Shown here in pieces: positions 11,273-22,095 of a stretch of 64,000 bases of DNA. Below the pieces are notes generated by a model. The model ran no database searches, was not told the DNA's origin, and saw only the letters and a program-made list of their open reading frames with translations. The stretch is from Ctena decussata (taxonomy: Eukaryota; Mollusca; Bivalvia; Lucinida; Lucinidae), in the NCBI GenBank assembly GCA_963989385.1, contig OZ022500.1, positions 108,541,842-108,605,841 of the forward strand. Direction: 5' to 3'. The stretch's first letter is position 1. Each line of letters begins with the position of its first letter. Made by a program: the position numbers and the translations under genes.

Positions 11273-11790
11273 ACTTTTTTAACCCCCATGTAGTTTATGC
11301 TACGGGCCACTCCAATGTTTGTTGACAGTGAACAGTTTTTTGACCCCCATGCAGTTTATGCTACGGGCCACTCCAATGTTTGTTGACAGTGAACACTTTT
11401 TTAACCCCCATGTAGTTTATGCTACGAGCCACTCCAATGTTTGTTGACAGTAAACACTTTTTTAACCCCCATGCAGTTTATGCTACGGGCCACTCCAATG
11501 TTTGTTGACAGTGAACGCTTTTTTAACCCCCATGTAGTTTATGCTACGAGCCACTCCAATGTTTGTTGACAGTGAACACTTTTTTTAACCCCCATGCAGT
11601 TTATGCTACGGGCCACTCCAATGTTTGTTGACAATGAACCCTTTTTAACCCCCATGTAGTTTATGCTACGGGCCACTGTAGACAGTGAACACTTTTAACC
11701 CCCATGTAGTTTACGCTACTGGCCACTACAATGTTTGTTGACAGAGAAAACTTTTTTTAACCCCCATGTAGTTTATGTTACTGGCCGTTC
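11273..11790 (+). repeat. 61-bp satellite array with alternating unit types
   Basis: Ten units carry AACCCCCATGTAGTTTATGC then TACGGGCCACTCCAATGTTT. AACCCCCATG-type starts fall at 11281, 11342, 11403, 11464, 11525, 11587, 11647, 11697, 11759. Spacing is 61, 61, 61, 61, 62, 60, 50, 62; the 50-bp unit has lost part of CCAATGTTTGTT. GCAG variants (units 2, 4, 6) alternate with GTAG variants (1, 3, 5), and ACGAGCC appears only in units 3 and 5, indicating a two-unit (122-bp) higher-order repeat. Confidence 0.9.
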
Positions 11791-12594
11791 TAGTTGCAAG
11801 GCGGAAGTCCCGATGTTGAATTTAATTGTGTGCAACTTTGTGGTTTATACCACGGAGCGTTTCTTTGTTTTACGTCTTCTCCTGCACTTTTTTCCTCGTT
11901 TCTGCGTTTGTTTTAGTATTCTGATCACCTCGCTTGGGAGAGAGAGAGCTGGGCTTTGTTCTTCTCGTGCATTTGTTTGTTTTGCACGTGCGTGTTTGTC
12001 CTTTTTTCTCTTAGTGTCGAGGTTTGACTGCGGTTTGTGATTGTGGCATACCATGGACCTTTCTATTGACTTAAAATTTAAGATCATGGACAAAAATTGT
12101 TATTAGATTAACAATGGGTGTTGTCACGTAATGAAGTGAGTATGCATAGGTTTCTAATTGTTTATAAGCGCCTATATCTATTGTTCATTAGATGGTCCTA
12201 CGTAATTTTGTCATCATCAGATGACGCTTGTGTGACATTTTGCATCGGATATTTTTGTCTTTTGAATGTATCTGTATCTAATTCCTCAGGCCAGTTGAAC
12301 ATCTCTCTCCTTCAGTCACATCTGGCCAACTCTGAAACTATTAATGAAATAATATAAAATCCAATGTGGGAGTTTCAATATTTCCTATAGGCGAAACTAC
12401 AAATCCGGCAAAGAACAAAAACTAGACAATTAATATTTTTGTACTTTATTAAATGAACAGTTTAGTACATAAATTAGCCCATGCATTCAGCCTTTTATAT
12501 ACCTTGCCCAAGATACAATGGGCTTCTAAGCCATTGCCCATACGGCCACTAGGCTACGGAAAATCTTGAACATACATATTTGTTTAGTCTTACT
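11791..12594. other. No recognised gene
   Basis: Several short frames on both strands (11735-12040 plus, 11845-12093 minus, 12118-12357 plus) overlap one another or run out of the satellite. None shows a recognisable domain. Confidence 0.45.
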
Positions 12595-12856
12595 ATTAAA
12601 ATCTAAAAAAGTTCCTTCAAGAGCAGAGAATACATACAGAAGTAGGAACATGGGCCAGACTACGTAGTTTCGGCTAATTAAGCCTCGTCAGTGACCCTGA
12701 CAATATCTGGTGAGGAAACCAGAAAAAAGCATACTGTAATTTCTTAATTTTAATTGGGCAGTCGATTCAAAGACTGATTAATTTCAAAAGGATCCAAATA
12801 GTATAAAAGACGATGATCTAGAATAATAGTCTAAATCGATCTCAAATTTTAGATTT
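12595..12856 (+). repeat. 262-bp direct repeat, copy 1
   Basis: Identical without gaps to 12977-13238 except for two substitutions (CTAATTAAGCC vs CTAATAAAGCC and AATAGTC vs AATAATC). Offset is exactly 382 bp. A diverged relative lies at 51690-51870 and a fainter one near 53050-53120. The shared motif is TTTCGGCTA-(T)AAGCC then TCGTCAGTGACCCTGAC. Confidence 0.9.
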
Positions 12857-12976
12857 CTCAGAATCTATCCTCGGATCTCAAAGGATTTAAATGAAATATA
12901 ATCTGCACTATGGATGATGTACGGGGAGACTTTTTACGGCTTCCACACGGCAGTACACCAGCTGCAGTGAGGTACA
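12857..12976 (-). repeat. Family-D repeat fragment in the spacer
   Basis: The reverse complement (CACTGCAGCTGGTGTACTGC, GTGTGGAAGCCGTAAAAAGT, CTCCCCGTACATCATCC, TAGTGCAGATTATAT) matches the repeated unit of 52480-55445. Confidence 0.65.
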
Positions 12977-13238
12977 ATTAAAATCTAAAAAAGTTCCTTC
13001 AAGAGCAGAGAATACATACAGAAGTAGGAACATGGGCCAGACTACGTAGTTTCGGCTAATAAAGCCTCGTCAGTGACCCTGACAATATCTGGTGAGGAAA
13101 CCAGAAAAAAGCATACTGTAATTTCTTAATTTTAATTGGGCAGTCGATTCAAAGACTGATTAATTTCAAAAGGATCCAAATAGTATAAAAGACGATGATC
13201 TAGAATAATAATCTAAATCGATCTCAAATTTTAGATTT
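12977..13238 (+). repeat. 262-bp direct repeat, copy 2
   Basis: Differs from 12595-12856 at two positions, so the duplication is recent relative to the other repeats here. The unit of duplication may be the whole 382 bp. Confidence 0.9.
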
Positions 13239-14714
13239 ACTACTAACCTTCTACGCTGAAGAGATATACGTCTAAGGCACTTCTTCTGTTGCAGTTCCTC
13301 CTTCTTAAAACAATAAGTTCACTTTTCTATTTCTTTTGGCGTTCTGGATATGCTTTGTTGTTGTAGCCTTCACGTTTATTTTTTGTTGATTCACATCATA
13401 AACGTTTTTTCAGTCAAATTGGTATATTTATGAAACAAACAGTTTCTTTTCCATCAAATTATAGCTCTTTCTAATCAGGAAGAATTATCAGTGACATAAC
13501 TTAAAATCGTATAGACCACGAGTCACTTCAGTTAAGTTCTGTCGAAACTTATCCAATGCAAAGACGAAAACAATTGAGGAAACAAACAAGGGAAACGGTT
13601 AAATTGAGTTTTGTAAAAGGCCCAACATTTGTTTTAAAACTTGATATCTGCATTTAATTCTGACATATCAAGATCGACGTGCTTAACGTGCAGGCTGCAA
13701 AAGAAAGTTTGAAGCGCCATATCAATCACATGCGTTAACACGTAAAACAGCTAAATGTGACGCCAAATCTAAATTCAGGCAATTTCAGTCTTTCGTTCTG
13801 GCAACTGGATGCCAGGTGTTAACTCCATGAAAGGAAAAGTTAAAATATCGCCAAACTTAAAGCTGTATCAAACAACTGTACCACCAAAATGTGAAAACAA
13901 ACAGAATTCAACTTCGCTCAAACCGGCTCTTAATGCAAGCGTCTTGCAGCATGGTTCATGCTGACTGGAGTTCGTCATGTTTTTGTGTGTGCTGAATGGT
14001 GTGTTTAAGAGAAGTCTTGGCTGCACATCACTTTACCATTGATATTGAGGTTGGCTAATACCGAATGGAAAAAGGCGGCATTTTTTATGCGTCACTTTCC
14101 GAATCGTATCAAGACGTTAAACTTTTGCGTAATTAGTAGAAATAGTTCGTCAAATTAAGTGTTGCCATCATTTACACATTTACCAAGAGCGCAACTACCT
14201 ATACGGCAAATACGCAAGTGCGTATTGAAATCTTGTCAAAATTGACAAAATTTCAAAACACACCTGCATATTTGTATGTTTACATTTTATAAATTGGACA
14301 AGATTTCATTACCAATTGCCAAAGAGGCTGAAATACTACCTTTCCCTTCAAGAAGTAGAGTTTAAAACATGGTTGTGCGTACCATGTTTACGAACAGTTT
14401 TCAACGTTAAATGGTCCTAAACTTTTGAAGTATGTACATGTAGGAGCAGGTCCTTCACTTTCAGTTCTGCGTTTGAAAATGAATGCTTATTTAAAAAGGT
14501 AACTTGTACAACTGAAAAAAAAAATCAAATATACAGAATAAGCGATATTTTAATGAAATTGCATTACGTACTTCACGGAAAACATTTTATATTTCAAAGT
14601 CGTTTGACAAAATTCCGTTAAACGCTGTCTTTCTAAATGTCAAGTGTTGACGACAATTCTGAGCAAATCAATCTTCTTAAGGTGAACGAGTACAATTTCA
14701 AGAGAAGTAACTGT
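13239..14714. other. No recognised feature
   Basis: Non-repetitive within this window, AT-rich, no convincing coding frame. Confidence 0.5.
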
Positions 14715-14718
14715 ATTT

Positions 14719-14954
14719 TAGCCGCGACACGAGAAAACCAACAATGTGGTTGTGTGGCCAGCACAAACTCAGATCAGCCTGGGCATCCGCCCAGTCTGAT
14801 CAGAGTCCTCGCTGTCCGCATGGCGGTAGCTTAGACCCTTAGCTATCCTTCAAGCCCTAAACGAAGAGTCTGATCGGACTGGGCGGATACCCAGGCTGAT
14901 CTGAGTCTGCGCTGGGCGCACAACCACATTGTTGGTTTTCTCGTGTTGTGGCTC
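14719..14954 (+). mobile_element. MITE-1 copy, palindromic, 4-bp TSD (ATTT)
   Basis: Ends are (T)AGCCGCGACACGAG and TGTTGTGGCTC. The two halves are long imperfect inverted repeats: CAGACTCAGATCAGCCTGGG-type blocks left and CCCAGGCTGATCTGAGTCTG-type right. The flanks ATTT (14715-14718 and 14955-14958) are identical. No coding capacity; mobilised, if at all, by a transposase encoded elsewhere. Confidence 0.9.
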
Positions 14955-15007
14955 ATTTTTCATTTAGCCTCCCTTCTCAATGGAGGGCATCACTTAATGG
15001 AACGAAC

Positions 15008-15193
15008 TTACTTCTCGGTTTTTTTTACGAGTAGAACCCTCTCTTGACGAGATTTGTCCTCCAATGAAATAGATAGGTCACGCAAGGTTTCTTCTTTGCA
15101 ATAGAGTTCTTTCGAATTAGACGCAGCCGTATAACTAGCTGTATCGCCACGTATCCGAGAGGGAGCAATCATTATTGCGATTTTTAAACACAT
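15008..15193 (-). pseudogene. Coding remnant in inverted-repeat copy a
   Basis: A 61-codon minus-strand frame contains IAPSRIRGDTASYTAAS, then SKEL, then a charged tail ending VLLVKKTEK. The partner copy at 18873-19265 has TSPSQIRSDAATYTAAS, then PKEL followed by a stop. Both start with a methionine at the same place. A shared reading frame over 23 residues suggests an ancestral coding exon, duplicated and truncated in one copy. Family not recognised. There is no proof of expression. Confidence 0.25.
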
Positions 15194-15495
15194 CTATATA
15201 ATACCATCAAATGTTAGTTTGAAGATGATAGAAGTTTTTTGTTTTACATATGATTATGGTTTTAGTTTTTGTTTAAGGGTTTTGGAGTATGACTGTCCAA
15301 TACTTCATTGTCCTCAGCCGCTGAATTATTGGGTGATTTTGGAAATAGTACATGTACCTGCGTCTTTCCGTTCGACTGTCTCACTTTCGTTTCCATACTC
15401 TTTGAAGTTATTGTACTAAACCCGAATTTGCGAACAAGGATATCCTCCCTTGTCAACAATAATTTCCTCCCTTGTCCTCAGTTTTATTGAACAGG
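15080..15495 (-). repeat. ~410-bp inverted duplication, copy a (partner 18873-19265)
   Basis: The reverse complement of this segment aligns along its length with 18873-19265. Landmarks are GACGCAGC-GTATAA, TCTATATAAT-CCATCAAAT, TACTCTTTGA and a doubled GACAAGGGAGGATAT motif. The minus-strand frame 15262-15459 (TREDILVRK) matches the plus-strand frame at 18908 (TREDIIVRQ). Divergence is substantial. Confidence 0.7.
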
Positions 15496-15520
15496 CAGTG
15501 TCCTTATTTTGTCGGCTGGT

Positions 15521-15620
15521 TTGTTGTTTTGGGGTTTAAAGCACCTTTGAGGTAGCATTTCAGTCTACAGGTGTCAGTGGCGGTAGGGGAGTAGGACTGG
15601 GGGGCGGGAGGGAGAAAAGC
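15521..15620 (-). mobile_element. Truncated SINE-like copy
   Basis: TTTTGGGGTTTAAAGCACCT and GCATTTCAGTCTAC match the tail region of the 10807-11044 element. The head part is missing or too diverged to see. Confidence 0.45.
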
Positions 15621-15690
15621 CAATGTCAGAAGTAAATAAAAGGATGTTTAAATATGTATATATAAATATATATTCAGTATGTTTTACCGT

Positions 15691-15772
15691 AAGTCTCTGT
15701 AGCTCAGTTAGTTAAACGCTTGACTAACAAACCGGCGGACCGAGTTCAAATTCCACTTAAGGATTTTTTTTT
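15691..15772 (+). repeat. tRNA-derived SINE head followed by a T-run
   Basis: TAGCTCAGTTAGTTAAACGC resembles a tRNA A-box arm and GACCGAGTTCAAATTCC a B-box. A run of nine T follows, as a pol III terminator would. The anticodon stem does not pair, so this is not a working tRNA gene. Confidence 0.5.
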
Positions 15773-15949
15773 ATCCTAAAATAACACAGACTTCCGTTCT
15801 TACCCTTTTGAAATATGATAGTCAATATATAGACTGAAAATCTGTTGAAATGGTTGTAAAACCACAGTGGACAACGCCACATGACTGTCACGCAACAGCA
15901 GTATGTATGTGTTGTATGGAAACACGAGTGCCATACGAATTCAGGGCCG

Positions 15950-16600
15950 TCGTCGGCTTTTGAAAAGTGGTGAGGCCATGGAACGCCCCGAGTACCGAAG
16001 GCACGAGTGGGGAGAGCACGAGAGGGGTATCCCCCTAGCTCTCGAAAGGAGGTTCGGGGACCTCCCCTGAGGAAAGTTTTGGATTTATAATGCATTTTGA
16101 GACCAATTTCGCTTGTGAAACTCAATTGATTTTATGAGTACTTACCTCCCATGAGAAACTCTTTGAATTCAGGACGTCCGAGTCTAGAAGCGATTTTAAT
16201 GCATTTTGAGACCAATTTACTTGTGAAACTCAAATAATTTTGTGAGTATTTGCTGTATTTCAAATGGTTATCCAAGCTTTTAAAAACTGCCAAGGGTGTT
16301 CTCCAAGTGCCGAAGGCACGAGTGGGGGAGAGCACGAGAGGCGGTTTCCTTTCTCTCGTAAGGGGGGGGGGGGGGGTTCGGGGCCCTCCCCCGAGAAAAG
16401 TTTTGAATTCAGGACGTCTCTAGAAGCTATTTTAATGCATTTTTGTGACAAAGGCAAAGAAGGAAAAACGGGGAAAAGTGGTCCGGCCAATACCATATTC
16501 AGCCGAATGAAAAAAAGTGGTACGGCCAATACCATATTCGGCCGAAAAAGTGGTCCGGCCATGGCCGGACTGGCCGGACCGCCCACGACGGCCTTGAATT
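15950..16600. repeat. Two-copy GC-rich repeat with G-run and GTGGTCCGGCC repeats
   Basis: CGAAGGCACGAGTGG, GAGAGCACGAGAGG, TTCGGGG-CCTCCCC and a TAATGCATTTTGAGACCAAT block occur twice (about 15995-16250 and 16310-16440). They are followed by AAAAAGTGGTCCGGCC-type repeats (16475-16580) that include CCGGCCATGGCCGG. A run of about 14 G (16364-16377) sits in the second copy. The 126-codon frame over 16264-16644 is a product of this composition. Confidence 0.6.
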
Positions 16601-17065
16601 TAATTTCGAAATCGGTGCGTCTTCAACTCCAGTGCGAATGTTGATTGATTTATCCTTCATTTGAAATATAGAATATAAATAAACTTTATTACTTCTCTGC
16701 CTGAGATACTCAAACGAAATAACTTGAAAAATGGTGTTTTTTTATTCATTACAGGGCTTACCTTTTCATTTATTCAAGGGAAGTAATAATGTTCATGATG
16801 TTCTTCCAAGAAGTAGCTTTAACAAAATACTTGTTTTGGTATACGATGTCGGGCACGCGACGTCGAAATGGCGTCGTTCTGACTATGCGACGTCATGTGC
16901 CTGCTGAAGGCATATCAGGGGATAACGTTATCAACACTGTGAAAAAGGGTTTGATGACGCGCTTTTACCACCCTTTCAACAGTATGTCAGTCACATTGAG
17001 CCGATGGAAGGAGGATAATGAAAGACTGTGTACAAGAGGACACCATTTACGATTATAAAGGACTT
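16601..17065. other. No recognised feature
   Basis: An 89-codon frame (16789-17058) has no recognisable domain. Confidence 0.4.
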
Positions 17066-17262
17066 AACCTGCATCAGGATTCGAACCTGGACGGCTGGCT
17101 TAGCACGTAAAAGCCTAGTGAATTACCACGGCATGAGACTATGGGTCAAGGTAAGAGCAAACGCAATCTGATTCAGCTGGCTTAGAGGTCAGTGCCTAAC
17201 CTAGTGAGCTCCCACTACGTGCCACTATGGACCACGGCAAGAGCAAACAACTCTGATTAGCC
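17066..17262 (-). repeat. Two tandem tRNA-like SINE fragments
   Basis: The minus strand carries a perfect B-box-like CAGGTTCGAATCCTG (17074-17088) preceded by a tRNA-like CCGTGGTAATTCACTAGGCT. A second, diverged copy of the flanking part (GTAAGAGCAAAC, CTATGG, CTAGTGA) follows at 17176-17262. Decayed SINEs are likely; no tRNA fold is preserved. Confidence 0.45.
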
Positions 17263-17383
17263 ATGATGCATCTGCGTGACCGCAAATTGGTCACTTACTG
17301 TCGTACGTGTCAAGCTCTTTATATTGTCGGTGTTAAAGGCCCCATTGCTCTATCAACAAGAAATACTGCATCGTGCGGTCCCA

Positions 17384-17720
17384 CCATAGTTTTGTCATTG
17401 CAAATGACTGCGAATAGTCAACTTTAAACAAATAAATTATCTTTGAGCTTCACATGAAAAAGGTTATAAAAATATCTTGAGTCATTTAGTTGGGAAATAA
17501 AATGACCTTCTTTCGATATCACAAACTTTAACAAAATGGTAAAAATACAATGCACAAGCGTTCTGTGCCCCGTGTTCTGTTTCTATTCCATCGCTCGACG
17601 GGTAACCAGAAAAGGAAATAGCGATTACATGTTCCCCCTATTTTTTGTCAGCGATAAGACTCAATCTATGCCCGTCAACTCTCATTTTATCACCAAAAGT
17701 GACGGTTGAAGCGCCTTTCA
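17384..17720 (+). repeat. Segmental direct duplication, copy 1 (copy 2 at 18288-18870)
   Basis: Shared order: CACCAT, AAATAAA, TTTGAGCTTCAC/TTGAGTTTCACC, GGTAAAAAT-CAATG-ACA, TTCCATCGCTCGA, AACCAGAAA, then CATGTTC-CCTAT and ATAAGACTCAAT. Copy 1 is uninterrupted, so it gives the pre-insertion state of the SINE in copy 2. Confidence 0.65.
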
Positions 17721-18287
17721 TAAAGATTTGTGTTTAGACGATTTTACATCGCGTAGGCATGTGGAGACTTTAAGGGGAAAGACTCATTGGGCTGAATTGT
17801 TGTTGCTCCCGCTTGCATTGAAGCGTGCGTGTTCAATCCTGTATGCTAGCAGAAGGCGGCGTGGAACAATAATTGAGTCAACGCCATGCAGCGCTGTAGA
17901 AACGTTTTTTTATATGGCAGCGTGCCCACTGGGAGTGTCTCTCAGTAACCCGACCGGGGAAGCAAGCAGTAAATACATACTAGCATCATAAACAGGGAAG
18001 GACACCTCAGTCCCCGTTGCAGCAATGCATGTTGCAATGACCAAGAATTCCAACAGTATGCTGCTGTATTCATTACATAAACAAATTGCCAGTGATCTAA
18101 TGTTTTAATAGTGTGAAAACATCTTTTGGGGGACATAGGTGTGGTAGGTGGCTATTTTGGGTGGGGGTGGTGTCGCAGGGATAATTTTACATATGTGCTC
18201 AAGTCATCTATGCTGCATGTCATGCTATTCTAAAAGCATGACAAGGCAATTTTTGTTTAAAATTCACAATCATTAAAGCTACAGACA

Positions 18288-18870
18288 CCATTGCTGTAGC
18301 GATGTAAACATTTATGAAATATTTTGTCAGTCGCTGCCAGATCATTACTGCCACTTTTAAAGAAATAAAACATCATTGAGTTTCACCTAAAACGGTTTTA
18401 AATTGATTTTGGTCATACTTTCGACAGTAAACCTGATTTTACTGGTAAAAATTCAATGTACAGGCATGTGACCCATAAACGTCCCGCTTTTTCCATCGCT
18501 CGAAGGAAAACCAGAAATTGACGGATTGGTGTGTTGGTTTGTGTTTAACGGCTCTAAGACTTTAAGACATTATTTCAGTCGGCTCGACTCAGAGAGAAGG
18601 AGAAAGAAAAGGGACAAGATAGACGAGAGAATAAAATATCCAAACAAACCCCACCTGCATCTACTGCAAGCACAGTAGGTCCTTGCTATACTTTTATCAA
18701 AACGGCACCATAAGTCACGCAGCACCATCGTCCGACCACACGACCCCCACTAGATATTGAAACTGCATTTTATGGAACAATGTATCATTTTTCAAAAACA
18801 TGTTCTGCCTATGTTTGCCACTTATAAGACTCAATTATACTCATCAATCTAAACAAAGCATTATGACATT
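18288..18870 (+). repeat. Segmental direct duplication, copy 2, carrying a SINE-like insertion
   Basis: Homologous to 17384-17720. The alignment breaks after CCAGAAATTGACGG and resumes near CATGTTCTGCCTATG (about 18800). The break holds a SINE-like element. Confidence 0.65.
18524..18753 (-). mobile_element. SINE-like copy
   Basis: TTTGTGTTTAACGGCTC, ATAGACGAGAGAATAAAATA and CTACTGCAAGCACAGTAG match the 10807-11044 element. It sits inside a duplicated segment that lacks it at 17384-17720, which shows it inserted after that duplication. No clear target duplication is visible. Confidence 0.7.
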
Positions 18871-18872
18871 TC

Positions 18873-19265
18873 CTGTTCAATATCACTGAGGACAAGGGAG
18901 GATATTATTGTCGACAAGGGAGGATATCATTGTTCGCCAAATTTGGGCTAATAACAATAATCTCAAAGAGTATAGAAAGGAAAGTGTGACATTCAAACAA
19001 AAAGACGGACGAACATGCACTTTTTCCAGAATTACCCAATCATTAGTGGGTGAGGACATTGAAGTAACTCTTAATCAAAAACTAAAAGCTTTAGGTATAT
19101 GTAAAACAAGTACCTTTATCTACTTCAAACTAACATTTGATGGCATTATATAGACCTGTTTAAAAAGGCAAACAATGACTTCTCCCTCTCAGATACGTTC
19201 AGATGCGGCTACTTATACAGCTGCGTCTTATCCGAAAGAACTCTAATACTGGCGGCAATATATAG
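18873..19265 (+). repeat. ~410-bp inverted duplication, copy b (partner 15080-15495)
   Basis: GACAAGGGAGGATATTATTG and GACAAGGGAGGATATCATTG occur in tandem (18892-18932) and are mirrored on the other strand near 15440-15480. The plus-strand frame 18908-19153 (TREDIIVRQ...) and the short MTSPSQIRSD frame near 19173 match frames in the partner. Confidence 0.7.
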
Positions 19266-20206
19266 AAGTATACCCACATGCCTTAAGGTGAATCCGAACA
19301 TCTCTTTAGAATGTCAAGTATCTTTACTGTCTTGTCTATGTATTAATCTAGACGAAATGTACCAAACCTCTCAAACTCACACAGACAAGGCTTCTACTCA
19401 TTACCAAGAATCATGTCGCAAGTCCTTTATTCGTATAAGTCCTGGAACTGGTTCTTCTCAGCTTATTTCAATTTATATCCAATTATTCCTAAGACTACTT
19501 ATTAATTATCTAATTTATTCCTTCATGTATAACCTCAGAATGAACTCAGCGATCTCAAAGGACCAGAAAATAATACTCTGGGGCAAAACATAACGAACCG
19601 ATAGATAATAATAATAATGATAATAATAATATAAACACTCGAGCCAGATGAAAAAGGAAACATCATGTGCCGACCAACAATAAACAACTGGCTTACGCCG
19701 GAGACTTCCTGAAGTTTGAGGTCTGACCCAGTGTGACAATCCAGTACTTTTATAACGACTAAACACCCTTCTTAACTGATCAGAATAGTCACTTTTACTA
19801 ACAATCGTCTTACACTTACACACAAAGTCAGTGTAAAATTCAGGCTCTGAAAGACCTTGTAGTAGAAGGGTTTTCCATTAGAAGTTAGATTTAGCAGCAA
19901 ATCAAGTGCCGTGGTAAAATTTGAGAAAAAGGCTTTTCGAAGTTTATGATACTGAAAGTCTTGTTTAAGAAGTTTAGCATGAAAGTTTTCTTACAAGTGT
20001 TCATGTCAACATTGTGACTTGACACCCTTGCAAAACGATGAGTTGAGGAATCACTATCAGATAAAAATTTGGGGTATGTCACTGTCTAAAACAGGCCATC
20101 AGAAGTATCAAAATTATAATCTAAAAAGAAGAACAACCGTTTTGATACAGACAGTTGCTAATCCCAAATAAAATTTTGGTTTCAGATGAAATTGCCTCAT
20201 CAAAAT
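19266..20206. other. No recognised gene; ATA/GAT microsatellite at 19605-19632
   Basis: Short frames such as 19288-19593 have no recognisable domain. A small (ATA)n repeat is present. Confidence 0.45.
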
Positions 20207-20210
20207 ACTT

Positions 20211-20445
20211 GAGCCGCGACACGACAAAACCAACAATGTGTTTGTGCGCCCAGCGCAGACTCAGATCAGACTGGGCTTCCGCCCAGTCTGATCAGAGTCT
20301 TCGCCGTCCGCATGGAGGTAGCTTAAACTCTTAGCTACGCTTTGAGCACTTAACGAAAAGTCTGATCAAACTGGTGGATGCCAAGGCTGATCTGAGTCTG
20401 CGCTGGGCGCACAACCACTTTGTTGGTTTTCTCGTGTCGCGGCTC
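20211..20445 (+). mobile_element. MITE-1 copy, 4-bp TSD (ACTT)
   Basis: Begins GAGCCGCGACACGAC and ends CGTGTCGCGGCTC. Perfect ACTT flanks lie at 20207-20210 and 20446-20449. The asymmetric centre (CCGCATGGAGGTAGCTTA) is in the plus orientation. Confidence 0.92.
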
Positions 20446-20796
20446 ACTTATTACGACAAGTCAAGAGGTCATCCAGATATTTAGACGTGGAATTAATGCG
20501 TCAATAGCTTCAGGTTGACTTTCATCAAAAAGGGACAACATAATGTCTTTCTCATAGCAAAACAAAACAGATTCTTCTCTCTCGAAAACACTATCGATCA
20601 AATCCGAAAGCTTTTCTTTGTTTAAGCTGTGGGGTATTGTGTAAAGTCAGAAACATCATATTTTGGCACACGAAATTGATTTTAGGATTTTCAGTACCCC
20701 ATCATAGAGAAAAGGAATTTCATAAACCTTTTGTAAACTTTTTACTGTAGCCTATCTTTCACTCAATCTAGTTTAACATTTAAGAAGATCATAATT

Positions 20797-21030
20797 GAGC
20801 CACGACAAGACAAAACCAACAATGTGGATGGGCACCCAGCGTAGACTCAGATCAGCCTTGGCATCCGCCCAGTCTGATCAGAGTCTTAGCTGTTCGCATG
20901 GAGGTAGCTTAGACCCTTAGCAGCCCTGTAAGCACTGAGCGAAGACACTGAGCAGACTGGGCGGATGCTCAGGCTGATCTGAGTCTGCCCTGGCCACACA
21001 ACCACATTGTTGGTTTTGTCGTGTCGCGGC
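20797..21030 (+). mobile_element. MITE-1 copy with trimmed right end
   Basis: Begins GAGCCACGACAAGAC and ends GTGTCGCGGC, missing the final TC. The right edge abuts the second copy of the 1393-1772 repeat. No target duplication is visible. Confidence 0.88.
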
Positions 21031-21342
21031 AAAAGGACAAAAGGACAAAAGAACAACACAAACAAATTGACAAAAGTTCACGAAAGACACGCAAGGCAAA
21101 CCAAATGAGCAGCTCTTTCCCAAACAGGTGGTCATTCAGCTACCCTAATTGAAAATAGCAGCAACATCTAGAATCTAATTTAACTTATTTTCTATTTTAA
21201 ATTACGGAACAAAACAGGACAAAAAGCAGAACTGGCAGTTATTCAGGTGATCTTATTTCTAGAGACAGTAGATAAGCGGCCATGGCAACATGTGACATTG
21301 AGGAACCGCAATTGAATTACCGCCTTGGAACGATAGGACTGT
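21031..21342 (+). repeat. Interspersed repeat, copy 2 (copy 1 at 1393-1772)
   Basis: Shares GTTCACGAAAGACACGCA, GCAGCTCTTTCCCAAACAGG and ACCGCCTTGGAACG with copy 1. The 5' part seen in copy 1 is missing and replaced by an AAAAGGAC triplicate at the MITE-1 junction. Confidence 0.65.
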
Positions 21343-21782
21343 TTTTTTTTTTTTTTAACCATTTATTTTTGTGTTTATATATTATTTATGTGTTGTTTAT
21401 AGCCCCTTATTTTTCATAACAGCATATAAACCTTTATTTTCTATGTTAGGGTTGAATGGTCTGACAAATAGAATTTTCAATTGATGAAACGTATGACATA
21501 TATAGAAATAGATGACTTCTTCGTCTTCGAGGCATATTTTATCCTGTTTAAGGCTTATAAGAGCGCCTCATTAAAAGATATTTTTTATTTAATGAATATC
21601 ACTTAAACTTCTTTAGACATCATGACATGTGGTCAAGAGATGCTGGTATGAGATTTTAAAAGTTTAGACCATCAGCTGGTTTCCACCTGGTGCATAGTAA
21701 AACGATATGCAAAACCTCTGTCATGTGACAAGGTACTGAAGTGGGACCGGCAACTGAGTCCAGTTTAGAGCTATGATATGAT
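21343..21782. other. No recognised feature
   Basis: Begins with a 14-base T run. AT-rich, no coding signal. Confidence 0.5.
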
Positions 21783-21992
21783 CCGCTACTCGACAAAACC
21801 AACAAAGTAGGATGTGCACCCAGCGAAGACTCAGATCAGCCTGGGCATCTGCCAAGTCTGATCAGCATCTTTGCTGTCCGCACGAAGCTAGCTTAGACCT
21901 TTGGCTACCCTTTAAGCACACAACAAATGGATCGATGGATACCCAGGCTGATCCGAGGCTTTGTTGGAAGTACATGCCACTTTGTTGGGACT
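21783..21992 (+). mobile_element. Degenerate MITE-1 copy (short subfamily)
   Basis: CAAAACCAACAAAGTAGGAT, GTGCACCCAGCGAAGACTC and ACCCAGGCTGATC follow the MITE-1 order but the ends are eroded. The variant GTGCACCCAGCGAAG is shared with 24138-24346, suggesting a subfamily. The 174-codon frame 21812-22336 runs through it. Confidence 0.75.
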
Positions 21993-22036
21993 CATATGTT
22001 AGAACGAGTAGAAAGAGTAGCTCAATATCGAACAAG

Positions 22037-22095
22037 TGTGTGTGTGGCGGGATAGGTGTGTGTGGGGGGGGGGAGAGGTGGAGTGGGGGGGGGGG
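22037..22095 (+). repeat. G-rich low-complexity tract with quadruplex potential
   Basis: GTGTGTGTGG is followed by G runs of 10 and 11 separated by AGAGGTGGAGT. More than four G-tracts of at least three bases lie within 60 bases. Confidence 0.7.

Noticed and set aside
15691..15772. Functional tRNA gene
   Set aside because: A-box and B-box are recognisable but the anticodon and acceptor stems do not pair; a SINE head explains it better.
16264..16644. 126-codon frame with poly-glycine
   Set aside because: The glycine stretch is the 14-G run and the rest is the GTGGTCCGGCC repeat.
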